Shown: positions 51,433 to 60,498, numbered from the stretch's first letter. The stretch is 64,000 nucleotides of DNA from Miniphocaeibacter massiliensis (GCF_900232905.1 NZ_OCTQ01000003.1:248001-312000), one strand, 5' to 3'. Notes: a model not told the origin generated them from the letters alone. Numbers and translations are program-made.

Positions 51433-52839
51433 GTGAAAATATATAATACATTAACAAGACAAAAAGAAGAGTTTAAACCAATAGAAGAAGGTAAAGTTGG
51501 TATTTATGTATGTGGGCCAACGGTATATAATTTTATACATGTTGGAAATGCAAGACCGATGGTAGTGTTTGATACACTTAGAAGATATTTTGTATATAAA
51601 GGATATGATGTAAAATACGTTAGCAATTTTACAGATATTGACGATAAAATAATAAATAAAGCAAAAGAAGAAGGGGTAGAATTTACTGAAATAACTAAAA
51701 AATATATAAATGCATATTTAGATAATTCAAGAGAATTAAATTTTTTAGAAGATTCTACAATTCATCCAAAGGCAACAGAATACATTATTCCTATGATAGA
51801 CTTTGTATCAGGACTTGAAAAAAAAGGTGCAGCTTATAATGTAGATGGCGATGTTTATTTTGATGTTTCAAAAGCTAAAGATTATGGGAAGTTATCTAAA
51901 AAGAATATAGAAGAACTTCAAGCAGGAGCTAGAATTTCTGTTACAGAAGAGAAAAAGAATCCAATGGATTTTGCCCTTTGGAAAAAAAGAAAAGAAGAAA
52001 CTGAACCAGCATGGGAATCACCATGGGGAATGGGACGACCAGGTTGGCACTTGGAGTGTTCAGTAATGGCACAGTCTATACTTGGAGATACAATAGACAT
52101 TCATGCAGGGGGAGAAGATTTACAGTTTCCACATCATGAAAATGAAATAGCTCAATCAGAAACTTTACATGATGAAAAATTTGCAAATTATTGGATGCAC
52201 AACTCAATGATTACAGTAGATAATGAAAAAATGAGCAAATCAAAAGGAAATTTCTTTTTATTAAATGACATAAAAAAATTGTTTGATTTAGAAGTAGTTA
52301 GATTTTGGTTGCTTTCAGTTCACTACAGAAAGCCCATAAATTTTAGTGAAGAAGTTATGGAACAAACTAAAAATGGTTTAGAAAGACTTTATAATGGAAA
52401 GAAAAATTTAGGAAAATTATTAAATAAAGCAACAGGTAAATTAAAAGAAGAAGAAAAAGAAAAAGTTTTTAAAATAGAAGAAATAGTAAAAAGTTTTGAA
52501 ACGGCAATGGATGATGATTTAAATACAGCCGATGCAATATCTTCTATATATGAACTAGTTAAATTTTCAAATAGTAATGTAGATGAGAACTCATCAAAAG
52601 AATTAGCAGAAATTGCATATAACGCATTGATTAAACTTGCAAATGTAATAGGAATACTTTATAAAGAAAATAAAGAAGAAAGTTTAGATGAGCAAGTTGA
52701 AAAACTTATTAAAGAAAGACAGCAAGTTAGAAAAGACAAAAACTTTCAAAGAGCAGACGAAATAAGAGATGAACTAAAAGCTATGGGGATAACTTTGAAA
52801 GACACTAGGGATGGTGTTGAATGGAGTATAGATAAATAG
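51433..52839 (+). CDS. cysS: Cysteinyl-tRNA synthetase
   Basis: The start is GTG 51433: AAGGAGG lies 6 nt before it and the product then begins MKIYNTLTRQ as in other CysRS. The ATG at 51391 would add 14 residues across the ribosome binding site. The 468-residue class I enzyme has the zinc/HIGH region VCGPTVYNFIHVGNARP, zinc ligands in WHLECS and HHENE, and KMSKSKGN (about 266). It charges tRNA-Cys. Expression is T-box controlled, and a perfect terminator follows. Confidence 0.95.
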   Translation: MKIYNTLTRQKEEFKPIEEGKVGIYVCGPTVYNFIHVGNARPMVVFDTLRRYFVYKGYDVKYVSNFTDIDDKIINKAKEEGVEFTEITKKYINAYLDNSRELNFLEDSTIHPKATEYIIPMIDFVSGLEKKGAAYNVDGDVYFDVSKAKDYGKLSKKNIEELQAGARISVTEEKKNPMDFALWKKRKEETEPAWESPWGMGRPGWHLECSVMAQSILGDTIDIHAGGEDLQFPHHENEIAQSETLHDEKFANYWMHNSMITVDNEKMSKSKGNFFLLNDIKKLFDLEVVRFWLLSVHYRKPINFSEEVMEQTKNGLERLYNGKKNLGKLLNKATGKLKEEEKEKVFKIEEIVKSFETAMDDDLNTADAISSIYELVKFSNSNVDENSSKELAEIAYNALIKLANVIGILYKENKEESLDEQVEKLIKERQQVRKDKNFQRADEIRDELKAMGITLKDTRDGVEWSIDK

Positions 52840-52845
52840 ATATAT

Positions 52846-52886
52846 AATAAGAAAGTAACTATAAATAGAATAGTTACTTTCTTATT
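52846..52886 (+). terminator. Terminator of cysS
   Basis: AATAAGAAAGTAACTA (52846-52861) pairs perfectly with TAGTTACTTTCTTATT (52871-52886). Confidence 0.85.
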
Positions 52887-52983
52887 ATATAAAATTAACT
52901 AATAGGAAGTTGAATAAAAAATGTATTAAAAAGAGGTATAATAGACAGTAGAGTAAAAAAATAAGATAATGATAAGGTAAAAA

Positions 52984-53172
52984 ATGCGTAAAAAAAGAAA
53001 AATAGTATCTTTTATACCAATAATAGCAGTAATTGTCATGACAATAGAACTAGGTATTATGTATTTGTTGGTAAATTATACTAATTTGAATATTGTAAAT
53101 ATGGTTTGTATATTAATGGGTACAAATTTAATAATTTCTGCTTTTAGTGGAATGTCTTATTTTTTATTATAA
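52984..53172 (+). CDS. Small two-TM membrane protein
   Basis: The 62-residue protein has a basic start (MRKKRKIVSF) and two TM helices (about 8-29 and 35-60). AAGG lies 6 nt before ATG 52984. No family is recognised. It lies alone between cysS and thyA. The size, charge and clean hydrophobic pattern support a real small membrane protein, but no homologue is known to me. Confidence 0.55.
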   Translation: MRKKRKIVSFIPIIAVIVMTIELGIMYLLVNYTNLNIVNMVCILMGTNLIISAFSGMSYFLL

Positions 53173-53273
53173 AAAGAAAAAAATAACAGACAGTTGTAGT
53201 GGCAAGCTTAATGGTACAATAGATTAAATAAGGTAAAATATATAACATATTTATATAAATAGAAGGAGGAAAA

Positions 53274-54104
53274 ATGAGTAAAGCAGATAAAATTTTTGTA
53301 GAAATGTGCAATGATATTATAGAAAATGGATATTCTTCAGAAGGGCAGAAAGTAAGACCGGTATGGGAAGATGGGACACCAGCTCATACTATTAAAAAGT
53401 TTGGAGTTGTAAATAGATATGTTTTGTCAAAGGAATTTCCCATTCTAACATTGAGAAGAACGGCATTCAAGTCTGCAATAGATGAAATTTTATGGATTTG
53501 GCAAAAAAAATCAAATAAAGTTGAAGACTTAAATAGTAGAATATGGGATAGTTGGACAGATGAAAATGGGACTATAGGTAAAGCTTATGGATATCAACTT
53601 GGTGTAAAACATAAATATGCTGAGGGCGAGTTTGATCAAGTAGATAGAGTTTTATATGATTTAAAAAATAATCCATATAGTCGTAGAATAATGACTAATA
53701 TTTATACTTTTGAAGATTTACATGAAATGGAACTTTACCCTTGTGCATATTCAATGACGTTTAATGTAACTGGAAATAAATTAAATGGAATATTAAATCA
53801 ACGTTCACAAGATATTTTAGCGGCAAATAATTGGAATGTAGTTCAATATGCAGTACTTTTGCACATGTTTGCTCAAGTATCAGGGTTAGAAGTAGGTGAG
53901 TTAGTTCATGTAATAGCAGATGCACATATTTACGATAGACATATTCCATTAATAAAAGAACTAATAACTAGAAAACAATATGAAGCTCCTAGATTTAGAA
54001 TTAATAAAGATATAAAGAATTTTTACGATTTTACAGTATATGATTTTGAACTAGAAAATTACAAACATGGTGAACAAATAAAAGGAATACCTGTAGCTGT
54101 GTAG
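53274..54104 (+). CDS. thyA: Thymidylate synthase ThyA
   Basis: The 276-residue enzyme resembles the B. subtilis ThyA type: WEDGTPAHTIKKFG, LWIWQKKSNKVEDLN, GTIGKAYGYQLG, catalytic Cys in ELYPCAYSMTF (about 151), and C-terminal DAHIYDRHIPLI and NYKHGEQI. The residue after the catalytic Cys-Pro site is Ala rather than the His of E. coli (PCH), as in other members of this subgroup (PCV/PCA). It makes dTMP using methylene-tetrahydrofolate and releases dihydrofolate, so it creates the need for the DHFR enzymes found elsewhere in the window. Confidence 0.94.
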   Translation: MSKADKIFVEMCNDIIENGYSSEGQKVRPVWEDGTPAHTIKKFGVVNRYVLSKEFPILTLRRTAFKSAIDEILWIWQKKSNKVEDLNSRIWDSWTDENGTIGKAYGYQLGVKHKYAEGEFDQVDRVLYDLKNNPYSRRIMTNIYTFEDLHEMELYPCAYSMTFNVTGNKLNGILNQRSQDILAANNWNVVQYAVLLHMFAQVSGLEVGELVHVIADAHIYDRHIPLIKELITRKQYEAPRFRINKDIKNFYDFTVYDFELENYKHGEQIKGIPVAV

Positions 54105-54109
54105 AAAAT

Positions 54110-54144
54110 AAAAAATAGGGACTACTAAATAGTCCCTATTTTTT
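54110..54144. terminator. Bidirectional terminator
   Basis: AAAAAATAGGGACTA (54110-54124) pairs with TAGTCCCTATTTTTT (54130-54144) between thyA and the convergent aldolase gene. Confidence 0.9.
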
Positions 54145-54916
54145 ATTTTATTTTATTAAATTCATTAACTAGTCTTTTACAACTATCTACGAAGATACCA
54201 ACATCTACAGAATAGGCAAGATATTTGATACCTAAATTTTTCCAAAAGTGTAGTGAATCTAAAGAATCTATAAAGGTTCCAACAACAGCGCCTTTATTAT
54301 TTGCTTTATCCACAATATATTTTATAGTATCTAAGACTTTAGGATTGGAAATTTCTCCAGGAACACCTAAACTTTGTGATAAGTCGTAAGGGCCTATAAA
54401 GTAAATATCAATACCAGAAACATCTAAAATTTCTTCTAAATTGTTCAAAGCTTCAACACCTTCAAGTTGTACTATAATGAGATTTTCACTAGAATCTTTA
54501 AAATATGTACTTTGATTTTTTGAAGAGTACTCAGCTGCACGGACAAATCTGCATATTCCTCTATGTCCACTTGGATAAAATCTAGAAAATTCTATTATTT
54601 TCTTTATTGAATTTGCATTATTTACATGTGGAATTTGTATTCCAGCAGCACCAATATCTAGAACTTGCCCAATGGTGTGTTCATCCAAAGAACCTACTCT
54701 TATAATTGGCAAGGTATTACTAACTTGAGCAGCCCTTATATTATTTTGCATTTTTTGTATATTTACAGGTCCATGTTCCATATCCAAAATTAGATAGTCT
54801 AAGCCACTATAACCAGCTGCTTCAATAAAAGCTGGATCACTAGATTTCATAAACATTCCTAAAACAGGTTCTTTAGAAATTTTTTCTTTAAAAATTTTTA
54901 ATAACTTTTCATTCAT
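54143..54916 (-). CDS. HpcH/HpaI family aldolase
   Basis: The 257-residue TIM-barrel protein has the HpcH/HpaI features: YLILDMEHGPVNI (about 34, acidic residues and catalytic His), IIRVGSLDEHTIGQVLDIGAAGIQIPHV, the metal Glu in IVQLEGVEALNNL, and the Asp in YFIGPYDLSQSLG. Members cleave 2-keto-3-deoxy-hydroxy acids to pyruvate and an aldehyde with a divalent metal. The substrate here is unknown. AAGGAGGAG precedes ATG 54916. It is the third gene after the M20 peptidase and AbgT genes. Confidence 0.88.
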   Translation of the reverse strand: MNEKLLKIFKEKISKEPVLGMFMKSSDPAFIEAAGYSGLDYLILDMEHGPVNIQKMQNNIRAAQVSNTLPIIRVGSLDEHTIGQVLDIGAAGIQIPHVNNANSIKKIIEFSRFYPSGHRGICRFVRAAEYSSKNQSTYFKDSSENLIIVQLEGVEALNNLEEILDVSGIDIYFIGPYDLSQSLGVPGEISNPKVLDTIKYIVDKANNKGAVVGTFIDSLDSLHFWKNLGIKYLAYSVDVGIFVDSCKRLVNEFNKIK

Positions 54917-54969
54917 AAAACTCCTCCTTGAGTTTGTTAATAAAAAAATAGATTATATGTTTATTTAAG

Positions 54970-56498
54970 TTACATCCAAATAGGACCACCAGGTCCTAGT
55001 GGAATATTTAAAAGAGTCCAACCTATAAGCATAACTAACCATGTTATAAGGAAAGTTATAGAATAAGGAAGCATAATAGATATAGCTGTTCCCATACCTG
55101 CATTTTTATCATACTTTTTAAGATAACCAACTAGTAATGGGAAGAAAGTAAACAATGGACTAATTGGATTAGCGACAGAATCTCCAATACGATAAAGTAT
55201 TTGAGTGTATGCTGGGTGGAAATCAACAAGCATTAACATAGGTACAAAGATTGTTGAAACTAAAGCCCATTTAGCAGTTTGACTCCCCATGAACACATCT
55301 AGTATCATACATAGAATTACAATTCCTATAGCTAGTGGAATACCAGTTAACCCAGCACTTTGAAGCCACTCAGCTCCACCAATAGATATAATAGTTCCTA
55401 AATTACTCCAACCAAACCAAGCGATAAATTGAGAGGCTACAAAAGCAAGAACTATAAATCCAGAAACTGAACTTATTCCATCAGCAGCAAGACGTACAAC
55501 ATCAACATCTCTTTTAATACTTCCGACAGTCTTACCATATACAATTCCAGGAATCAGAAAAATGATAGTCATGAAAAATACCATTCCTGTAATTAAAGGA
55601 GATGTAATTATTCCACCAGTTTCAGGATCACGTAGTACACCATTTTTTGGAACTATTCCTATTAATATTATTGCAATTACTACTACTGTAGCAATTCCAG
55701 CATTACGCAGTCCTTTATGTTCTTTTTCAGTTAATTCATTTATTTGTTCTTTATGAACTTCTATACCATCTAAATTAGGAAAACGAGGTTCTATAAACTT
55801 TTTAGTAACCCACGCACCCATTAATGTAAGAGGTATAACAGAAGCAGCCATGAAGTAATAATTAACCGCAGGGTTTATTGTAATATTAGGTTCTATAATT
55901 TTAGCAGCGCTTTCAGTCATTCCTGCCAAAATAACATCACCTGTACATAAAAACAAGTTTGCATTAAATCCTGCTGCTACGCTTGCAAATACTGCAGCAA
56001 TTCCAATGTAAGGATGTTTGCCTCTAGATAAGAATATCATAGCAGCAATAGGTGGAAGTACAACAAAGCCTGAATCAGAAGCTAAGTTTGAGTTAATAGC
56101 TATGAATATAAGTACGATAACAACTAAATTTTTAGGCAATTTTGAAGTTGTTTTATGTAATACAGCTGTAAGTAATCCACTACCTTCAGCAACACCTATC
56201 CCCATCATTATGCATATAACAGATGGAAGTGGTGCAAAACCTGCAAAATTATTTAGTATATTAGTAACGATTTGTCTAATACCATCTCCGTTTAAAAGAC
56301 TTACTGCTTTTACGGTTTCACCAGATACAGGATTAACTACAGATAATCCCATATTCCCTGCTATTGCAGATATAATAAGTATAATTATACCGAATACAAT
56401 AAACAACAGTGCTGGATCTGGCATTTTATTACCAAAACGTTCTAAACCAGAAAGAGCTTTTACTAGTCTTGACTTTTTTTGTTATTATTATTATTCAT
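54970..56498 (-). pseudogene. AbgT family transporter, frameshifted in an A7 tract near the start
   Basis: GTAGGAGG precedes ATG 56498, followed by four AAT codons, AAC, A7 (56474-56480) and a stop: MNNNNNKKSQD*. One extra A would give NKKKSRLVKALSGLERFGNK running into the conserved frame MPDPALLFIVFG, and a total near 508 residues, the normal AbgT size. The rest is intact, with about 12 TM helices and AbgT segments AVFASVAAGFNANLFLCTGD and RIGDSVANPISPLFTFFPLL. AbgT carriers move p-aminobenzoyl-glutamate or related compounds. Translation from the internal ATG 56424 lacks a ribosome binding site. Slippage or a recent mutation are both possible. Confidence 0.82.
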
Positions 56499-56526
56499 TA
56501 TAAACCTCCTACAATATAAAGTTTAG

Positions 56527-57681
56527 TTAGCTAAGTACATCTTTGGCTAATTGTTTGAAAAAAAGAGTAGCTTTTTCTAAATCATTTAAAGGTACATATT
56601 CATTAACTGTATGTGCTATATCAAGACTACCAGGACCAAATACAACAGTTGGAACACCTGCATCAATAAAGAAGTTTTGATCATTACATCCACTAAAGTC
56701 TTTTATAATAACATCTTTTCTAAAAGTTTTATAAAAAGTATTTGAAAAAATATTAACAATTTCACTATTTTTAGCTACATAACCAGGATTTACATGAACA
56801 TATGGTTTAATTTCATATTCAAATTCTTTATTTTTGTTTTTTATATTTTCCATAATTTCTACAATTTGGGATTGGCAAAAATCAATAGTTTCACCAGGCA
56901 GAGTTCTTCGGTCTATTTGGATATCTATTTTTCCAGGAACAATATTATCTTTTTCGCCACCGTGTATAGTAGTTGGAGTAAGAGTTGAAGGAGGGAGTAC
57001 TTCGTGAGTTTGTTTTGAAATTTTTTCCATAAGTGGCTTTAAAGTTTCTATAGCAAGGCTTGCATTTGATATAGCATTAATTCCTTTATGTGGAACGCCA
57101 GCATGACAGCTCTTGCCAAATATGGACAATATGTATCTTACAACTCCACGATGAGCAATACATAAATCTAAATTAGAAGGTTCACTAATAACAGCAAAAT
57201 CTGCTTTTACAAAATCAGGAGATGCTATGTATTGTTTAACTCCTAAATCGTGAAGTTCTTCATCATAGACAAATAAAAGAATTAGTTGACCATTTTTAAA
57301 ATCAAAGTCAGACTCTATTAATTCAATTGCAGCTTCAATCATGGTTGCTATTCCACCCTTCATATCACATGCACCACGAGCGTAAAGGTTTTCACCACGT
57401 ATATCAGCTTTAAAAGGATTACTAATCCAATCTTGAGAGACAGGGACAACATCTAAATGACCATTATAAATTAATGTTTTTCCATTTTCATTACCAATAG
57501 AAGCAATTAGATTTGCTCTACTAGGGTTGTTGGGATTAACTTGTAATTTTGTTTTAAAATTATATTTATTAAGATATTCTTCTAAAAATTCAGCACAAAT
57601 AGTTTCATTTCCGGGAGGATTAGAAGTATCAAAGCTTAAAAGACTTGATACTAATTCAAAAAGCCTTTCTTTATTAATCAT
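56527..57681 (-). CDS. M20 family peptidase/deacylase (ArgE/DapE/AbgB-like)
   Basis: The start is ATG 57681 with AAGGTG at 6 nt; the frame upstream lies in the promoter. The 384-residue protein has the M20 di-metal site: NGHLDVVP (about 72), GACDMKGG, YDEELHDLG with the catalytic Glu pair, and SEPSNLDLC. A dimerisation domain follows with CHAGVPHKG. Such enzymes hydrolyse N-acyl amino acids or small peptides. As first gene of an operon with AbgT, it may cleave p-aminobenzoyl-glutamate or another imported amide. Confidence 0.9.
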   Translation of the reverse strand: MINKERLFELVSSLLSFDTSNPPGNETICAEFLEEYLNKYNFKTKLQVNPNNPSRANLIASIGNENGKTLIYNGHLDVVPVSQDWISNPFKADIRGENLYARGACDMKGGIATMIEAAIELIESDFDFKNGQLILLFVYDEELHDLGVKQYIASPDFVKADFAVISEPSNLDLCIAHRGVVRYILSIFGKSCHAGVPHKGINAISNASLAIETLKPLMEKISKQTHEVLPPSTLTPTTIHGGEKDNIVPGKIDIQIDRRTLPGETIDFCQSQIVEIMENIKNKNKEFEYEIKPYVHVNPGYVAKNSEIVNIFSNTFYKTFRKDVIIKDFSGCNDQNFFIDAGVPTVVFGPGSLDIAHTVNEYVPLNDLEKATLFFKQLAKDVLS

Positions 57682-57732
57682 ACTAAGCACCTTCTTATTT
57701 TCATATAGAGTTGTCTTTACTACTATAATTGG

Positions 57733-57761
57733 ATTATACAAAAAGACTTTTTGTTTGTCAA
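57733..57761 (-). promoter_or_regulatory. Promoter of the M20-abgT operon with a palindrome in the spacer
   Basis: On the minus strand TTGACA (57761-57756) and TATAAT (57738-57733) are a perfect consensus with 17-bp spacing. The spacer holds CAAAAAGACTTTTTG (57739-57753), a perfect 7-1-7 palindrome. A protein bound there would block RNA polymerase. The divergent YheO-like regulator is the obvious candidate. Confidence 0.78.
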
Positions 57762-57940
57762 TATAAAAAAAAGTTTTTATGATATTTTAATTTAAATTGA
57801 TATTATGATAATTTAAACTATAATATAAAGTATTGAATGCTTATATAAGAATAAACATATTGGGTAGTTTATTTTTGGTAGATAAAAAATTATAGTTTAT
57901 GCATTATAATGTTTATAGTGAAATTTCAGAGGTGGAAAGA

Positions 57941-58600
57941 ATGAAAAATGTAAATAGTGAATTTAATAATTTAAATCGTATTGTAAAGATGATATCAGAA
58001 CAATTTGGATCGAAATGTGAAGTAATCTTACATGACTTGACAAAAGATTATAATCATACAATTATATCAATAGAAAATGGGCATATAACAAATAGAGAAG
58101 TAGGAGGATCAGGTAGTAATTTAGGCTTACAAGTTTTGTCAGGTAAAAAAAAAGATGGTGACGAATTTAGCTACATAACACAAACAAAAGATGGGAAATT
58201 ACTTCGTTCTTCTACAGTTTTCTTGAGAGACGAAAAAGATAAGGTTATAGGGGCATTATGTGTTAATTATGATATTAGTGATTTGATGATGGCTAAAAAT
58301 ATTATAGATGATGCTATGATGTTTAATAATGTTAAATCAAAAGATGAGCCAGAATTTTTTGCAAATAACGTTGGTGAGATAATAGATCACTTGATACAGC
58401 AGTGTCAAAACTATATAGGAAAACCAGGAAGCTTAATGACTAAAGAAGAAAAAATAAGGGCTTTAAAATTCTTCGATGATAGAGGAGCATTTTTAATAAC
58501 AAAATCTGGAGATCAAATTAGAGAATATTTGGGTATATCTAAGTATACTTTGTATAATTATTTGGATATTGCAAGAAAAGTAGACGATGAAGAACATTAA
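57941..58600 (+). CDS. YheO-like PAS/HTH transcriptional regulator
   Basis: ATG 57941 has AGGTGG at 57930-57935; the frame from 57899 has no ribosome binding site. The 219-residue protein has a YheO-type PAS-like domain (about 5-115, FGSKCEVILHDL and VIGALCVNYDIS). A C-terminal HTH_22-type DNA-binding region follows (about 165-219, LKFFDDRGAFLITKSGD and YLGISKYTLYNYLD). DauR-like members control amino-acid catabolism. It is divergent from the M20-AbgT-aldolase operon and probably regulates it. Confidence 0.88.
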   Translation: MKNVNSEFNNLNRIVKMISEQFGSKCEVILHDLTKDYNHTIISIENGHITNREVGGSGSNLGLQVLSGKKKDGDEFSYITQTKDGKLLRSSTVFLRDEKDKVIGALCVNYDISDLMMAKNIIDDAMMFNNVKSKDEPEFFANNVGEIIDHLIQQCQNYIGKPGSLMTKEEKIRALKFFDDRGAFLITKSGDQIREYLGISKYTLYNYLDIARKVDDEEH

Positions 58601-58823
58601 TAAGATAACTACATTAATTAACATTAGTTATTTTTAGTGACAATAGATATACATAATAAAAGTAATTAAACTCTATATTAAATAATAAAATTAAATAGTA
58701 AGCTAATAATATATCTTTATCAAAGATATTAAGGTTAAGAAGAATAATTTTTTATTTATTTTATTTCGAATTTTTTTCTTTAGGTATAAATGTTGTGTAT
58801 AAAAAAGTAGAGGAGGAAATATT

Positions 58824-59291
58824 GTGATAGTAGTAAATAAATATGATGATGAATTAGAGAATGAATTTAGAAATTTAAAAGATAATTATAAAAATATTTT
58901 AGATATTTTAGAAGATAAAACAGAATATATTGAAATTGCTAATTTTAAATATAAAGGACAAGAAAGTGAGTATGATACAGAATTTTACAATATTATAAAA
59001 GATAGTATTATTGATCAATATCCTGTAAGGAGATGGGCAGGGACACAAGATGGTGGAGATATTTCTGAAATGATAAAGTTAAAATCAACTAAAGAAATAT
59101 TTTCTTTTCTGAGAAATCAAAAATTCTTTTTCAGAACTAAAAAAGGTGGTTTTTTATTTGACAACCTAGTTAGTCGAGGAGATATAGCTTTTTATAACAA
59201 TGAAAGAATTTGTTTACTTTATACGACAACTGAAGAAGCTATAGTTGGAACATATGATTCAGACATAGAAAATATTATAAAAGGCAAATAA
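58824..59291 (+). CDS. Hypothetical protein, 155 residues
   Basis: I do not recognise this protein. It starts with GTG at 58824, 7 nt after AGGAGG. It has no signal peptide or TM helix. A helical N-terminal half is followed by a compact half with DQYPVRRWAGTQDGGD (about 67), FFFRTKKGGFLFDNL and RICLLYTTTEEAIVG. The stop codon lies inside a perfect inverted repeat (59280-59325). It precedes the 2-TM protein and DHFR pair but is separated by that hairpin. Confidence 0.65.
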   Translation: MIVVNKYDDELENEFRNLKDNYKNILDILEDKTEYIEIANFKYKGQESEYDTEFYNIIKDSIIDQYPVRRWAGTQDGGDISEMIKLKSTKEIFSFLRNQKFFFRTKKGGFLFDNLVSRGDIAFYNNERICLLYTTTEEAIVGTYDSDIENIIKGK

Positions 59292-59325
59292 AGACTAGGT
59301 ATAAACTTAGTCTTTATTTGCCTTT
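59280..59325. repeat. Perfect 18-bp inverted repeat overlapping a stop codon
   Basis: 59280-59297 is the exact reverse complement of 59308-59325 with a 10-nt loop. There is no T run after it on the plus strand, so it may act as an mRNA-stabilising or processing hairpin rather than a classical terminator. Confidence 0.75.
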
Positions 59326-59367
59326 AAAATATTGTAATATTTAGTAAACTTATTATTAGAGGTGACT

Positions 59368-59919
59368 ATGAAAAATTTACAGATAAAACAACACAATGAA
59401 GTTAAAAAATTGATAGAAAAATTATCATTAAGTTATAAAGTCCAAGAAGTGCAAAGTGATTTGTATATTCGAAAAATAAAAGCTATAAAAGTATGCAAAA
59501 TTATTTTTACAACTTTTGTAATTATAGGAGTGACATTATCTATTTTTATAAATTCAGAAATTTTGAAGATTTTAACAGCAATTACTTCAGCTATTCCCTT
59601 AGTATTAGCGTGTATGGATAATTCAGCAGACAACTACAAATTAAATACCATTACAAGTAATGATGCAGAAAGTATAAATGAACTGAAAGAGAGAGCAATT
59701 TCTATATTGTATGAGATTACATATAATTTAAATTCTGCTGTTAATATTCAAAAGGAAGTAGATAAGCTACAGATAAGAAAGAAAAAACTGTATGGTACTT
59801 TAATAATACCTTCAAAGAGAGCAGAAAAAATAGCTGAAAAATTAATAATTCAAAATATAGAAAATGAAGAAGAGTTTTTGATAACTAAAGAGTTGAGAGA
59901 AATAAAAGAAGAGGTTTAG
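59368..59919 (+). CDS. Two-TM protein, weakly SLATT-like
   Basis: ATG 59368 is preferred, with GAGGTG just upstream; the GTG 6 nt earlier is part of that site. The 183-residue protein has a helical start, two adjacent TM helices (about 42-60 and 67-83, VCKIIFTTFVIIGVTLSIF and ILTAITSAIPLVLACM) and a long helical tail. Two TM helices followed by a helical bundle recall SLATT domains, pore-like effectors found beside defence nucleotidyltransferases. None is present here, so this is only a possibility. It lies 12 nt before the first tandem DHFR. Confidence 0.6.
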   Translation: MKNLQIKQHNEVKKLIEKLSLSYKVQEVQSDLYIRKIKAIKVCKIIFTTFVIIGVTLSIFINSEILKILTAITSAIPLVLACMDNSADNYKLNTITSNDAESINELKERAISILYEITYNLNSAVNIQKEVDKLQIRKKKLYGTLIIPSKRAEKIAEKLIIQNIENEEEFLITKELREIKEEV

Positions 59920-59931
59920 TTTGGAGGAGTA

Positions 59932-60420
59932 ATGAAGTCTATAGTAGCAGTTGACATAAATTGGGGAATAGGAAAAAACAATGATTTATTAATTTCTATA
60001 CCAGATGATATGAAACATTTTATTAAACAAACAAAAAATAAAGTTGTTGTTATGGGGAAAAATACCCTAGATTCTTTTCCAGGAGGGAATCCATTAAAAG
60101 GAAGAACTAATATTGTAATTAGTAGTAAAAATGAGATAGATAAAGATGTTATATTAGTTTCTTCAATAGAGGAGCTACTAAAAGAATTAAAAAAATATAA
60201 TCCAGATGACGTGCTAGTAGTTGGAGGAGCATCTGTGTATAAACAACTTTTAAACTACTGCTCAGAATGTATTGTAACAGAAATTGATGAATCTTTTGAA
60301 GCTGATACTTACTATCCTAATTTAGATAAATTAGATAATTGGGAAATAGCTGAAGAGTCTGAAGAATACGAATATAATGGCATAAAATACAAGTATTTAA
60401 TATATAAAAAATTAAATTAA
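59932..60420 (+). CDS. Dihydrofolate reductase, tandem copy A
   Basis: The 162-residue enzyme starts at ATG 59932 behind GGAGG. It has IVAVDINWGIGKNNDLL (Met20 loop), IPDDMKHF with the catalytic Asp (position 27 in E. coli numbering), VVMGKNTLDSFPGG, RTNIVISSKN and VLVVGGASVYKQLL. The Pro-Trp pair before the active site (E. coli 21-22) is replaced by Leu-Ile. It is close to copy B, sharing YYPNLDKLDNWE exactly. It is probably cotranscribed with the 2-TM gene before it. Confidence 0.93.
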   Translation: MKSIVAVDINWGIGKNNDLLISIPDDMKHFIKQTKNKVVVMGKNTLDSFPGGNPLKGRTNIVISSKNEIDKDVILVSSIEELLKELKKYNPDDVLVVGGASVYKQLLNYCSECIVTEIDESFEADTYYPNLDKLDNWEIAEESEEYEYNGIKYKYLIYKKLN

Positions 60421-60498
60421 AAATTAATTATAATTTAAAAAGGGTATATTTTAATAAAGGAAACCAATAGGCTATAAATAGAAAGGTACAGGTGCAGT

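Noticed and set aside
56481-56495. AAT repeat at the start of abgT as the phase-switch element
   Set aside because: It is a trinucleotide repeat, so length changes keep the frame. Only the following A7 tract can shift it.
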